NCBI RefSeq assembly: GCF_000194135.1
Contig: NC_015318.1
Location: 1,130,501 to 1,194,500, forward strand
Source: Hippea maritima DSM 10411
Lineage (GTDB): Bacteria > Campylobacterota_A > Desulfurellia > Desulfurellales > Hippeaceae
Direction of reading: 5' to 3'
DNA: 64,000 bases
The position numbers and the translations under genes are program-made. Under the pieces are notes generated by a model. It ran no database searches. It was given only the letters and a program-made list of their open reading frames with translations, and was not told the origin of the DNA. Within the stretch, counting starts at the first letter, position 1; each line of letters opens with the position of its first letter. Positions 33,625 to 42,716 of this stretch are shown piece by piece.

Positions 33625-34801
33625 TCTTCAATGCCTCTTTTGTGTATCTTTTGCCCAGCTCGACGCCGGGTTGGTTAAACGGATCAACACCCAAAACCTT
33701 TCCTGCCTTGGCCGTGGCTATCATCAAACCCATCAAAAGAGCCCCGAGGCTAAACTCATCATCCTTTGTAAGCTTCAAATGGGCAACATCCGCACCGCTT
33801 TCCTTAAGCGCTCTCATCGTTGAATTCTTCTCTATCTCCATTATCTGAGATAAGCTTTTACCTTTCAGATACCCAAAACCGTAATCATCTTTTATCTCAA
33901 AATCACACACAGCCGGTGCATCCAAAAACACTATTGCCTTATCCTTAGGACCGTCCTGATACAGTTGCAACTGTGAGTGCTGATCGGTCACACCCAAGGC
34001 GTTAATAGGGGTTTGTCCCTTTGAATCCTTACCCAAACTTTCAGCCCACAACTGCCTGAACCAATCGATTATACCGTAAAGATAGTCCTTATAGGCAAAC
34101 ATAACCAATATATTTTTATTATCCTGATATGCACCTATGGCAAAATTAACAAAATCATTGGGGAAATCCCAACCATTTCTGTATGCCCTTACCGCTGTTT
34201 TTGCGCCTTCAATAAAGGTATCTATATTAAAACCAAAGAAAGCCAAACCAATAAGTCCAACAGGGCTAAAAACCGAATACCTACCACCGACCTCATCGGG
34301 TATAAAGAACAGTTCAATACCCTCCTTCATCCCCAGTTCATACAAAAAACCCTTCTCAGAGGTTGTAAAGGCAATCTGATCAGGTTTCAATCTCTCTTTA
34401 AGCACAAAAAATTCAGCAAGTATCTCTATGGTTGAACCGCTCTTTGACACAACATGAAAGAAGGTTTTATCTATATCCAAAGACAAAACCCTCTCTATGC
34501 GACACGGGTCAATATTATCAAGGCTTAAAAACCTCTCCATAACACCTTTTTTATCCAAAAAGCGCAAAGAGGCCTCAAGGGGTAAGGCAGACCCTCCTAT
34601 GCCTATCTGAACAAAGTTCTCATATCTGTCTTTTAGGCTTTTAGAAAACTCCAATATCCTTTCTTTTTGTCCCCTTATGCACAGGCTCCTTATAAAACCG
34701 TAATGGGCAAGGTATTTAAGCTTAAAATCATGTTTTTTAGGGTATTCAAAGCTCACTAAACTCTCCATCACTTCAACTTCTTTTACTTTTTTCATTATCA
34801 C
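33617..34801 (-). CDS. pgi: Glucose-6-phosphate isomerase
   Basis: About 394 residues (start at 34801, or a few codons later). Pgi interconverts glucose-6-phosphate and fructose-6-phosphate. Landmarks: [30 protein letters not shown] (sugar phosphate loop), [38 protein letters not shown] and [15 protein letters not shown] with the catalytic Lys. It is shorter than the E. coli enzyme (about 550) but near the size of compact thermophile forms. It sits between mcp (4-bp overlap) and ybgC (8-bp overlap). Confidence 0.92.
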   Translation of the reverse strand: MIMKKVKEVEVMESLVSFEYPKKHDFKLKYLAHYGFIRSLCIRGQKERILEFSKSLKDRYENFVQIGIGGSALPLEASLRFLDKKGVMERFLSLDNIDPCRIERVLSLDIDKTFFHVVSKSGSTIEILAEFFVLKERLKPDQIAFTTSEKGFLYELGMKEGIELFFIPDEVGGRYSVFSPVGLIGLAFFGFNIDTFIEGAKTAVRAYRNGWDFPNDFVNFAIGAYQDNKNILVMFAYKDYLYGIIDWFRQLWAESLGKDSKGQTPINALGVTDQHSQLQLYQDGPKDKAIVFLDAPAVCDFEIKDDYGFGYLKGKSLSQIMEIEKNSTMRALKESGADVAHLKLTKDDEFSLGALLMGLMIATAKAGKVLGVDPFNQPGVELGKRYTKEALKNG

Positions 34802-35982
34802 ACCATAAAATTATCTATATGTCTTTTTAAAGATAGAACCTCACCCATAAGAACATCCATTCTATCCCTTATGCTCTTTACCAGAACCTTATTTTCCTCT
34901 ACAACACCCATACCCTCGATGTTTCTTGCGACTATATCCACAACACTAGATAATTCCTCTATACTTTCAAAAAACGACATCAATTCCTCATATACGCTAT
35001 TCATATCACTATGCAATCCCTTGGTTTTATTTATCAGTGTTTCGCTATCCTTTTTGCTCTGCTCGGTTTTATGGCTTATTTCTATGATATCTGTGTAGAA
35101 TTTTTCCGACATACTTACAAGCTCATTTATAACACCGTTAATCTTGTTTGTTGAATTGTGTGTATCCTCCGCCAGTTTTCTAACCTCATCGGCAACAACG
35201 GCAAAGCCGCGTCCAGCTTCCCCGGCTCTTGCTGCCTCGATTGCGGCATTTAAAGCCAAAAGATTTGTCTGATTAGCTATCTCATCAATAATACCCACTG
35301 TCTGGGCTACAATGCCTACGATACCCTTAAGTTGTTCTATGTGCGTCTTCATACCCTCAAATGAAGAGGAAAATTTACTCACTGTATTTAAGTTGTTTTC
35401 TATTAAACCAAAGCTTTCATTAAATGCATCATTGGAATTTTCAAGACTCTCCTTAACAAAAGACAATTTTTTCTCTAGCTCCCCGTATAGCTCATTCAGC
35501 GATTCAACAGACGATTTAACCTCACCAAGTGACTGCACCGCCTTAGATGAGTTGTTCTCAACCTCTGCTGTGCTATTGTTAACAGAATTAGATAATTCCG
35601 AAAGTGAGTTAGCAAGCCCCTTAGTCTTTATTATAACACCACTTAAAGCATCGAGTGCTTTATTGAAGTTTCTTGAGAGTAACCCTATTTCATCTTGGGA
35701 TTCAAGCAGAGATTCCTCTTGTATCCTCTCCTTTAAATCCCCTTTTTCTATATTCTCAGCAACTGAGGCTATTTGCTTAAGCTGTTTTAAAATTGTAATT
35801 TTGGTAATACAAAAACCGCTTAAGCCAACTACAACCCCAGCAACAACACAAGATGCATCAAAAATAAAACCGAAACCGTTTTTAACATTGACAAAAAAAG
35901 ATGAAAATATAGGGAAAATAACCCCCATAGCTACACCGAAAGCTAACATGGAAACAAATAGAACTCTTGTATAACTCTTCAA
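34798..35982 (-). CDS. Methyl-accepting chemotaxis protein
   Basis: 394 residues. Two membrane helices at the N-terminus (about 8-32 and 38-58) are separated by only a few residues, so there is almost no periplasmic sensor domain. A HAMP-like [23 protein letters not shown] is followed by a long coiled-coil signalling rod with the hairpin tip [41 protein letters not shown]. The missing sensor suggests it detects membrane or cytoplasmic cues, or takes input from a partner. Co-transcription with fba and pgi is unusual. Confidence 0.92.
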   Translation of the reverse strand: MKSYTRVLFVSMLAFGVAMGVIFPIFSSFFVNVKNGFGFIFDASCVVAGVVVGLSGFCITKITILKQLKQIASVAENIEKGDLKERIQEESLLESQDEIGLLSRNFNKALDALSGVIIKTKGLANSLSELSNSVNNSTAEVENNSSKAVQSLGEVKSSVESLNELYGELEKKLSFVKESLENSNDAFNESFGLIENNLNTVSKFSSSFEGMKTHIEQLKGIVGIVAQTVGIIDEIANQTNLLALNAAIEAARAGEAGRGFAVVADEVRKLAEDTHNSTNKINGVINELVSMSEKFYTDIIEISHKTEQSKKDSETLINKTKGLHSDMNSVYEELMSFFESIEELSSVVDIVARNIEGMGVVEENKVLVKSIRDRMDVLMGEVLSLKRHIDNFMV

Positions 35983-35994
35983 TTGAAACTCCTT

Positions 35995-36984
35995 TTAATA
36001 TACTCTATTTGCACTACCTAAAACTTCCCTGTTCTTTCTCATATACATATTTATCAACTCCTCCCTTGCTGGGCCTAAATACTTTCTTGGATCAAACTCA
36101 GCCGGCTGAGTCCACAAGATCTCTCTAACTTTAGCAGTCATTGCAAGTCTGCCATCTGAGTCTATGTTTATCTTACATACCGCACTTTGAGCTGCCTTTC
36201 TAAGTTGGTCTTCTGGCACTCCTACGGCTCCACTTAAATCCCCACCGTATTTATTTATCATCTCAACATACTCCTGCAAAACACTTGATGCTCCATGAAG
36301 CACTATAGGAAAACCCGGGATCCTCTTCTCTACTTCTTCCAAAATATCAAACCTCAATGGAGGTGGCTGCTCTCCAGGCTTAACTTTAAATTTATAGGCA
36401 CCATGACTTGTTCCTATGGCAATGGCAAGAGAATCAACACCTGTACTTTTTACAAAATCTTCAACATCATCGGGGTTTGTGTATATACTTTTTTCGGCTT
36501 TTACATCCTCTTCAATGCCGGCTAAAACACCTAACTCACCCTCAACGCTAACATCGTATTTATGGGCATACTCAACAACCTTAGCCGTAATTTCAACATT
36601 CTCCTCATAAGGCAAGTGGCTTCCATCGATCATAACAGAAGAAAAACCCGTTTCTATGCAACTTTTACATAACTCAAAACTATCGCCGTGGTCGAGATGT
36701 AAGGCTATCGGGATCTCCTTCAGGCCGCTTTCGCTTGCTATCTCTTTCATAAGCTCAACAGCGCCCTGTGCCATCCATCTTAGAAGCGTTTGATTAGCAT
36801 ATTTCCTTGCACCCTTTGAAACCTGCAAAATTACAGGGGATTGGGTTAGAGTGCATGCAGTAATTATGGCCTGCAGCTGCTCCATATTGTTAAAATTATA
36901 TGCAGGTATAGCATAACCCTTCTCCATAGCATCTTTAAACATTTCTTTAGTATTTACAAAACCCAATTCCTTGTAGCTAACCAT
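35995..36984 (-). CDS. fba: Class II fructose-bisphosphate aldolase
   Basis: 329 residues, zinc aldolase cleaving or forming fructose-1,6-bisphosphate. Metal and substrate motifs: ALHLDHGDSFE (catalytic Asp and first His), VEGELGVLAGIEEDV, AIAIGTSHGAYKF (second His), IVLHGASSV (third His) and KINIDSDGRLA. SD AAGGAGG before the ATG. It heads the operon fba-mcp-pgi-ybgC; in an anaerobe the direction may be gluconeogenic. Confidence 0.95.
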   Translation of the reverse strand: MVSYKELGFVNTKEMFKDAMEKGYAIPAYNFNNMEQLQAIITACTLTQSPVILQVSKGARKYANQTLLRWMAQGAVELMKEIASESGLKEIPIALHLDHGDSFELCKSCIETGFSSVMIDGSHLPYEENVEITAKVVEYAHKYDVSVEGELGVLAGIEEDVKAEKSIYTNPDDVEDFVKSTGVDSLAIAIGTSHGAYKFKVKPGEQPPPLRFDILEEVEKRIPGFPIVLHGASSVLQEYVEMINKYGGDLSGAVGVPEDQLRKAAQSAVCKINIDSDGRLAMTAKVREILWTQPAEFDPRKYLGPAREELINMYMRKNREVLGSANRVY

Positions 36985-37055
36985 TACAACCCTCCTTTTT
37001 GGCTTTAATTGTTAACTAAGTTATAATTAAAAACCGCCTATTATTCAATAAAAAT

Positions 37056-38015
37056 CTAATCCTCAAGGCCAATGCCGGCTATTCTTGCCATGCTTCCCGT
37101 TATAAAATCTTTACCACCGTAGCTATACTCAAATGCCTTACCCTCTTTCGAAAATCTATCCAATATATTTTCCAATTCCTTCTTGTCTATTTTGAATATC
37201 TTCATAAGCTCAACCCTGGAGCATGGACGTATGTTTATAAGTTTTAGAATAGCCCTCTCTTTATCCTCTTCAAACTCTTCATTCTCCTTATCAAAACCAC
37301 CTATAATTTCTATTTCTGCATTTAACTTAGACCTCATATTATCGGCTATTAAATTAAGTTTTTCAAAACTCAACTTTTCGGCCCAGGGCAATGTCGGAGG
37401 CCTATCAACCGTTCCCAGTTGAATTTTATCTGGGTTTATCAATTTTATGGCATCAATCAAGGCTTTTACATTTCTCTTACTATCATTCACACCTTCAACA
37501 AATAGTATTTCAAGCCACATCTGACCAGAGAATGAGTGATTAAAATCCGCTATGCCATGAATTATCTTGGTCAAGCTCAAGGAAGGGTGCGGCCTATTTA
37601 TCTTTTTAAAACTATCCTCATCGGCAGCATCTAAACTTGGAATAACTATATCAGCTCTAAGAAGATCTCTTTTTACATCCTCCCTCCACAAAAGGCTTCC
37701 GTTTGTAAGAACAGCTGTTCTATAGCCAAAACCCTTAACAAAATCTATTAGTCTTCCTATATCCTTATTCAAGGTGGGCTCACCACTTCCGGAAAATGTA
37801 ACAAAATCTATTTTTCCAAGCTTTCCAATATTATCCTTAAACTCCTTCTCAATCAGCTCCACTTCAAAGAAGCTTTTTCTTTCAATAGACAGATCGGTAG
37901 TTTTACCCACCTCACAGTATATACATCTGTAACTACACACCTTAAACGGTATGATATTTATGCCCAAACTCAGACCCAATCGCCTTGATGGAACAGGCCC
38001 AAACAAAAAATCCAT
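37056..38015 (-). CDS. Radical SAM protein of unknown substrate
   Basis: 319 residues. N-terminus FGPVPSRRLGLSLGINIIPFKVCSYRCIYCEVG contains CxxxCxxC (CSYRCIYC). The core includes DFVTFSGSGEPTLNKDIG (SAM-binding GEP) and LTNGSLLWREDVK. A C-terminal winged-helix-like part (RPCSRVELMKIFKIDKKELENILDRF) is unusual. The FGPVPSRRLGxSLGI opening defines an uncharacterised radical SAM family found in many anaerobes and archaea. Directly after the eIF2B-like gene with no gap, so likely co-translated. Confidence 0.85.
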   Translation of the reverse strand: MDFLFGPVPSRRLGLSLGINIIPFKVCSYRCIYCEVGKTTDLSIERKSFFEVELIEKEFKDNIGKLGKIDFVTFSGSGEPTLNKDIGRLIDFVKGFGYRTAVLTNGSLLWREDVKRDLLRADIVIPSLDAADEDSFKKINRPHPSLSLTKIIHGIADFNHSFSGQMWLEILFVEGVNDSKRNVKALIDAIKLINPDKIQLGTVDRPPTLPWAEKLSFEKLNLIADNMRSKLNAEIEIIGGFDKENEEFEEDKERAILKLINIRPCSRVELMKIFKIDKKELENILDRFSKEGKAFEYSYGGKDFITGSMARIAGIGLED

Positions 38016-38771
38016 CTATAGCCCTCCTGAAAACACCTTATTTACAAATTCCATTGGAATAAGCTCAAAATAAACATTTATCACATTTACGTTCAAATTA
38101 GTTATCTCCCTATTTGGCATTCCAACTATTCTATACTGGTCTTTTAGTTTATCGTTTAACCTTTTAAACCTATTAGCAATAACATAGAACGGTTTATTAA
38201 ATTCTTTAGCAAGCAAAGCCAAATATAAACTACCAATTTTATTCACTACAGCTTTATCAAAAACTGCATCGGCACCTATTAAAAAAGCATCAATATTTTT
38301 GACAATCAAGCCGTATGCACTATCCTCAAATAAAAACACATCCATTCCAAGCTCTGAAAGCTCTTTAGCAAGTTTCTCACCCTCTCTTGCTGGATGAGAT
38401 ACAGAAAGATAGACCCTACTTGGCTGAATGAGCTTCAGACTTTCCAAGACGCTTGAAGAATAAGATATGGTGGCTATATTTCTTATACCCTTTAGGCTAT
38501 TGCATGCCTCATTTACTGCTTGAGATTCTGATAGAGCAAGCTCATCCCTAATTTTTGTGATTTCACTGCATCCTTTTGCAACTAAAACCCTATTACCTAC
38601 ACTTAAAACCACTGACATAGATGGCTGATTATTCATAATGTTTTCTACAAATGGTTTAAAATCAACTTTTCCGCATAGATTTATAACACAATCCAGCATT
38701 TTAAACGCTATAGAGAGAGAAGATGAAACCCTATCAAAAGCAAGAGACTTTAAAAGCTTAACACATTCCAT
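38016..38771 (-). CDS. eIF-2B alpha/beta/delta-like protein
   Basis: 251 residues. The stretch VYLSVSHPAREGEKLAKEL, then DSAYGLIVKNIDAFLIGADAVF, then VVNKIGSLYLALLAKEFNKPFYVIANRFK, is the core of the eIF2B/MtnA/ribose-1,5-bisphosphate isomerase superfamily (GAD-A-V and N-K-x-G-x). It is shorter than MtnA (about 350), lacking part of the N-terminal domain, and closer to the small archaeal-type isomerases. A sugar-phosphate isomerase activity is the best guess. Paired with the radical SAM gene downstream. Confidence 0.72.
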   Translation of the reverse strand: MECVKLLKSLAFDRVSSSLSIAFKMLDCVINLCGKVDFKPFVENIMNNQPSMSVVLSVGNRVLVAKGCSEITKIRDELALSESQAVNEACNSLKGIRNIATISYSSSVLESLKLIQPSRVYLSVSHPAREGEKLAKELSELGMDVFLFEDSAYGLIVKNIDAFLIGADAVFDKAVVNKIGSLYLALLAKEFNKPFYVIANRFKRLNDKLKDQYRIVGMPNREITNLNVNVINVYFELIPMEFVNKVFSGGL

Positions 38772-38804
38772 ACAGCTATTTTAACCTTTGACTTTCAAAA
38801 AGCA

Positions 38805-39419
38805 ATGGCTAATATAGATTACATGATTGAGATTTGCCTAAAAGAAACCTTAAGTAAAGACGTCTGCCCTATTTGTTATTGCATTAAAACTGAATTCAAA
38901 CAATACCTCAGGTGGTTTAAAGTTGAAGGATATAAAGAACCATCTACACTCAAAACCATTCAAAAAGAGGGTTTTATCTGCCAAAAGCACAAAGAAGAGT
39001 TAACTGACTTAGGAGAAAAATTAAATAATACATTTGAGTTTCTACTCTATTGGGATGTAAAACTTCTATCAAAAAACATAAAAACATTAAAAAAACAAGC
39101 AAAAAATTTAAGCTGTAAGTTCTGTGAAGAAGAGAAACGCATAGAAATAATTGGTGTAATTGAATTTGCAAAGCTAATCCAGAATGAGAAAAATCTAAAG
39201 ATATACCTAGATTCCGATGCTTTAATCTGCAAAAAACACCTTATCTTGAGTCTAGAAAAGATAAAAAGCGGCCGCATAGCAACCGCTTTAGTAGATAAAA
39301 GCTTAAAAAGACTTAAGGAGTTGCTTGTCGACTTTGATGACTATTTTTCATCCCTAGACCACACCTCAGACAAAAAACACAAACAGGATACTTTCACAAA
39401 AGCCATTAAGTTTTACTGA
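38805..39419 (+). CDS. Two-module CxxC/CxxH protein, unknown
   Basis: 204 residues, cytoplasmic, helical. Two similar halves are visible. Module 1 has VCPICYC and later FICQKHKEEL; module 2 has SCKFCEEEK and later LICKKHLILSL. Each thus gives a C-x-x-C pair and a C-x-x-H pair about 50-80 residues apart, as in a zinc or iron-sulfur site; similar DUF6062-like proteins are known only as hypotheticals. It is divergent from the eIF2B-like gene across a 33-base gap and ends in a 7-bp tail overlap with the next gene. Confidence 0.7.
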   Translation: MANIDYMIEICLKETLSKDVCPICYCIKTEFKQYLRWFKVEGYKEPSTLKTIQKEGFICQKHKEELTDLGEKLNNTFEFLLYWDVKLLSKNIKTLKKQAKNLSCKFCEEEKRIEIIGVIEFAKLIQNEKNLKIYLDSDALICKKHLILSLEKIKSGRIATALVDKSLKRLKELLVDFDDYFSSLDHTSDKKHKQDTFTKAIKFY

Positions 39420-39955
39420 AACAAATCGACAAGCGATTTCAAATCAAAATTCTCAATGAAATCAATAGCCTTTTTGTAGCTCATGTTTTCAAAATTCACC
39501 GCAAAGATAGCAGAAACAGGGTGATTTTTTATATCATCGGTAAGAGGTATTACTATGCTGCCTCTTTTTTCTTTTTTCTCATAATTTATACCACACCTAT
39601 ATCCGTTGATAGATGTTATCTTAACATAATTATTGTCATCATCAACTTCCATATTGCTGGCGAACGGAGCCCACGATGATTTAGCCATAATACCATTTAA
39701 AACTATTACAGATATAGTCTCATCACCCTGTCTGTATTCCCTCTCTGCCTTCACTAGATTGCCTATAGGTGTTCCTACAGCTTTCATTTTGTCACACTCA
39801 CCGGCACTGTAACCATCTACGTCCACTAAAAACTCACAGAGTTTTGCAGGTTCAGGTACATTTCCTTTAACCTGAGGATTTTCAGCAAAGCCTTTTAGAG
39901 TAAGTAAAAGCAACACAAAAAAACTACTCAATGCAAATCCAAATATTCTCCCCAT
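39413..39955 (-). CDS. Secreted protein, unknown
   Basis: 180 residues with a signal peptide (about 1-24, ending GFAEN). The mature protein has four cysteines, with KLCEFLV and GECDKMKAVG near the N-terminus, and a beta-rich region with YRQGDETISVIVLNGIMA and the phrase VKITSINGYRCGINYEKKEKRGSIVIPL. Nothing matches a family with confidence. Lies 28 bases after the rubrerythrin gene on the same strand and may share its transcript, which would suggest an oxidative-stress link. Confidence 0.65.
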   Translation of the reverse strand: MGRIFGFALSSFFVLLLLTLKGFAENPQVKGNVPEPAKLCEFLVDVDGYSAGECDKMKAVGTPIGNLVKAEREYRQGDETISVIVLNGIMAKSSWAPFASNMEVDDDNNYVKITSINGYRCGINYEKKEKRGSIVIPLTDDIKNHPVSAIFAVNFENMSYKKAIDFIENFDLKSLVDLFQ

Positions 39956-39983
39956 AACCTCACTCCCCTATAAATTCAAACAA

Positions 39984-40490
39984 TCAAAATTCAACAAATT
40001 TATCTGCCGGCACGCCACAAACAGGGCATTTATCAAAATCTAAATCCCCAATAGCCGTATATCCACACACGGGACACACATAAACCTTATCCACCTCTTT
40101 GTCTTTGTTGTCCTCAACATCCTTTAATGCGTCATTATACATCTGCTCATGAACCTTCTCAGCCTCCAAGGCGTAGTGTATATATCTTTCTGCTAACTTC
40201 TCCTCCTGCAGTTTGGCTATTGCATCATAGGCTGGATACATCTCATTTATCTCAAAATGTTCACCTCCAGCAGCCTCTTTTAGATTTTCTTGCGTTGTAC
40301 CTATTAAACCCAGGGCTTTTGCGTGGTTTGTTGCATGCACCTGCTCAGCATAAGCAATCGCCTTAAACAGCTTTGCAATACCTGGATAACCCTCTTTTTC
40401 TGCAACTTCACTGAATGCGAGGTATTTCATGTGAGCCATAGATTCTCCAGCAAAAGCATCAAGCAAAGATTTCCTTGTCATCTCCTTCAT
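39984..40490 (-). CDS. rbr: Rubrerythrin
   Basis: 168 residues. The N-terminal ferritin-like di-iron domain carries GESMAHMKYLAFSEVAEKEG and YAEQVHATNHAKAL, then EKLAERYIHYALEAEKVHEQMY. The C-terminal rubredoxin-type site is VCPVCGYTAIGD followed by KCPVCGVPADKF. Rubrerythrin reduces hydrogen peroxide with NAD(P)H-derived electrons and protects anaerobes from oxygen. It has a strong SD (CGGAGGTG) and a promoter at 40522-40550. No rubredoxin gene is next to it. Confidence 0.94.
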   Translation of the reverse strand: MKEMTRKSLLDAFAGESMAHMKYLAFSEVAEKEGYPGIAKLFKAIAYAEQVHATNHAKALGLIGTTQENLKEAAGGEHFEINEMYPAYDAIAKLQEEKLAERYIHYALEAEKVHEQMYNDALKDVEDNKDKEVDKVYVCPVCGYTAIGDLDFDKCPVCGVPADKFVEF

Positions 40491-40521
40491 TTTTACACCT
40501 CCGAATTATTTACATTGATAA

Positions 40522-40550
40522 ATTTTATATTAATATTTACTATAGGTCAA
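40522..40550 (-). promoter_or_regulatory. Promoter of rubrerythrin
   Basis: Minus strand TTGACC (40545-40550) and TAAAAT (40522-40527), spacer 17. A 10-bp palindrome ATATTAATAT lies inside the spacer and could be part of an operator, for example for a PerR-type repressor; this is only a suggestion. Confidence 0.6.
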
Positions 40551-42214
40551 TACTCCATGTTCACATAAAAGTTTTTCAGGCGAGATTCAAAAAAACTAAG
40601 CGCCTTCTTCCTAAGCTTGTATGGATAACGATACATACTATTTTCATACACAAGGCCTCTTAAGATCGATGGAGACTTTTTAAGCATTGTTTTGTAATCG
40701 TTTTTATCAAAACGCAAAAACCCAATCTCAACGGAGTGAAGGTTTCTTAAGCCATCAATAAAATCAAACAGACCTTCGTAAGCCTCAAGATGCTCAACAA
40801 TTACAGGATCAATCCTAATGCCCACTAAAAATCCAACATCATCCAACCTTTTTATAGCCTCAAGCCTCAAGCTTAGTTTCGGTGTAAAGGCCTCATAGGT
40901 TTTACAAACATCATTAGGTGAAACAGAAAAGGCAAAAACAACATTACCCGAGGGTTTTAAACTCAAAAACGGCTTTATATAGCTTGATTTTGTTCTAATC
41001 TCCAAAAAAACTCTATCTTCTAAGGATGAAAAAAACTCAACCAATTTAACATAAAAATCGCTAAACACACTTAAAGCCACAGGATCAGAAAAACTGCCAG
41101 CATAAAAATACAACGGCCTTTTTTTGTCCTTCTTGAGCGTTTCTGCAATCGAGCTAAAGTAATCCTGATAATTCAAAAACACAACAGGATTGAAGCTTTT
41201 AAAATACCCCTTCAAAAAACAGTATGAGCAGTCATAGATACAGTTGTAAGAACCCAATAAAGAATAACCATAACCCCCATCCGGCGTATAATTATCCGGT
41301 GTTTTTCTTAAAAACTCCCCTTTTTTGTTTGCAAATATCACAGCGGCTCTATCTTTTAGGTTGTGAAAATACGGCACATAATCGTCAATATACACAAGTC
41401 TCTTTGAATTTAAGTCTATTTTTATCCTTGAGGTATCCACGCCTTTTTCAATAAAAACGGTTTTTGTTGACATCGGTTCTGTCTTTTTGTTGGCGTTGTT
41501 TATTATTATCTTTTTATAAAGCATCTGCCGTCTGCTGAAGCTTAGATGTTTTGCCTCAATAAGCCTCTTTATCCCATCTAAAATCTTAATATTAAAAAAT
41601 CCCGTATATCTAAAAGCCTCAGAAAAAATAGGATCCTTCTCTACTTGAGCAAGTTCAAAAATTAAAGCCTTTAGTTTTTCAACATCATACTTAAAACCAT
41701 CAAGCCTTAACCTCTCTATATCTGCCTTGCTATTCCTATCGCTTATAACCTTCAATATCAGACCGAACGATTTAGAAACAGACAAAGCCTTTGCAAAAAA
41801 ATAAGCTTCCCTATCTATGCAATCGCCAAAAAGACTCAAATACCCGTTATCAAAATTAAACCCATCAAGCAGCGTAATGCCCGAAATAGTTTTAAAGTTA
41901 TAAACTTTTGTTAACTCAACCGGATTAAATAAAGGCTTTGCTTTATTATCGAACAACTTTACCCGCTCAAGAAAAACAAACTCACCAGGTTTAACATTAC
42001 AAATCCCACCTGCAAACCCAAACAGCAAAGCTATACTAACATCATACCTTTCCAAAAGTTGAGAAACCTTAAAGCCTAACGATAAACCACCTCTGCCGTG
42101 GTTAACAAAAACAACTATATTATCGTATCGGTATAACTCACCCTCTTTTTTGAAAGGCAAAGAGTCAAGGAAGGGTTTTATTTCATTTAGGTGCTCTGCA
42201 ACTATTAGAAGCAT
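40547..42214 (-). CDS. Fused nucleoside phosphorylase-like and spore-photoproduct-lyase-like radical SAM protein
   Basis: 555 residues with two unrelated domains. Residues 1-190 resemble the MTA/SAH nucleosidase (phosphorylase) fold: GFAGG (66-70), CIDREAYFFAKA with the acidic E136, and VISDRNSKAD with D159 in the place of the purine-binding Asp. Residues 240-555 resemble radical SAM spore photoproduct lyases: CIYDCSYCFLKGYF (C325, C329, C332), YFYAGSFSDPVALS, ENVF-like FLEIRTKS, and FAFSVSPNDVCKTYE. Such a fusion is not one I recognise. The nucleosidase might remove SAM by-products or cleave damaged nucleosides, but the link is unknown. The gene overlaps lolA by 32 bp. Confidence 0.78.
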   Translation of the reverse strand: MLLIVAEHLNEIKPFLDSLPFKKEGELYRYDNIVVFVNHGRGGLSLGFKVSQLLERYDVSIALLFGFAGGICNVKPGEFVFLERVKLFDNKAKPLFNPVELTKVYNFKTISGITLLDGFNFDNGYLSLFGDCIDREAYFFAKALSVSKSFGLILKVISDRNSKADIERLRLDGFKYDVEKLKALIFELAQVEKDPIFSEAFRYTGFFNIKILDGIKRLIEAKHLSFSRRQMLYKKIIINNANKKTEPMSTKTVFIEKGVDTSRIKIDLNSKRLVYIDDYVPYFHNLKDRAAVIFANKKGEFLRKTPDNYTPDGGYGYSLLGSYNCIYDCSYCFLKGYFKSFNPVVFLNYQDYFSSIAETLKKDKKRPLYFYAGSFSDPVALSVFSDFYVKLVEFFSSLEDRVFLEIRTKSSYIKPFLSLKPSGNVVFAFSVSPNDVCKTYEAFTPKLSLRLEAIKRLDDVGFLVGIRIDPVIVEHLEAYEGLFDFIDGLRNLHSVEIGFLRFDKNDYKTMLKKSPSILRGLVYENSMYRYPYKLRKKALSFFESRLKNFYVNMEY

Positions 42215-42716
42215 TGAAGGTGTAAATAGTTTTGTTTGCGTATATATCGCTTATCTGCAGCTCTTTTACGGTATCGTTGTCAAGCTTAACAGAAACACAG
42301 TCTATGCTGCTTTGGTATTTGGGAAACAATCTATAGGTGTTGTTGTCAACATCTTTGATCTTAAACAGCTCATCCAAATCCTTCTTTCCCACAAACATCA
42401 AAAACAGCACCTTATCAAAACCTGTGAGTTTGTAAACCTGGGTTTCATTGTCTTTATAATCTACGGCTTTGAAATCATCTATAACTAATTTCTCGTTTTT
42501 GTAGCTAAATATCAACTTTTTATTTGCCACGATTTTCAAGGTGCCACTTTTTTCTATGGTTTGACCACTCATACCATTTATGGATTTTTGACTAAAACAC
42601 AGATGGATACTTTTATGTTTATATACATCAAATATCTGCTTTAAACCATCGGCAAAACAAATACTACTCAGAATGGGCAACACCAATAAGACTGCTAACG
42701 CTCTCAATACCTTCAT
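42183..42716 (-). CDS. lolA: LolA-like lipoprotein carrier
   Basis: 177 residues. Signal peptide about 1-22 (ending SICFA) followed by a LolA-like half-barrel: FSQKSINGMSGQTIEKSGTLKIVANKKLIFSYKNEKLVIDD. LolA carries lipoproteins across the periplasm to the outer membrane. Three cysteines are present. Similarity is moderate, so a YfiO- or DUF-like outer-membrane chaperone cannot be excluded. It overlaps pyrD by 53 bp and the next gene by 32 bp, an extreme degree of packing. Confidence 0.75.
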   Translation of the reverse strand: MKVLRALAVLLVLPILSSICFADGLKQIFDVYKHKSIHLCFSQKSINGMSGQTIEKSGTLKIVANKKLIFSYKNEKLVIDDFKAVDYKDNETQVYKLTGFDKVLFLMFVGKKDLDELFKIKDVDNNTYRLFPKYQSSIDCVSVKLDNDTVKELQISDIYANKTIYTFNASNSCRAPK

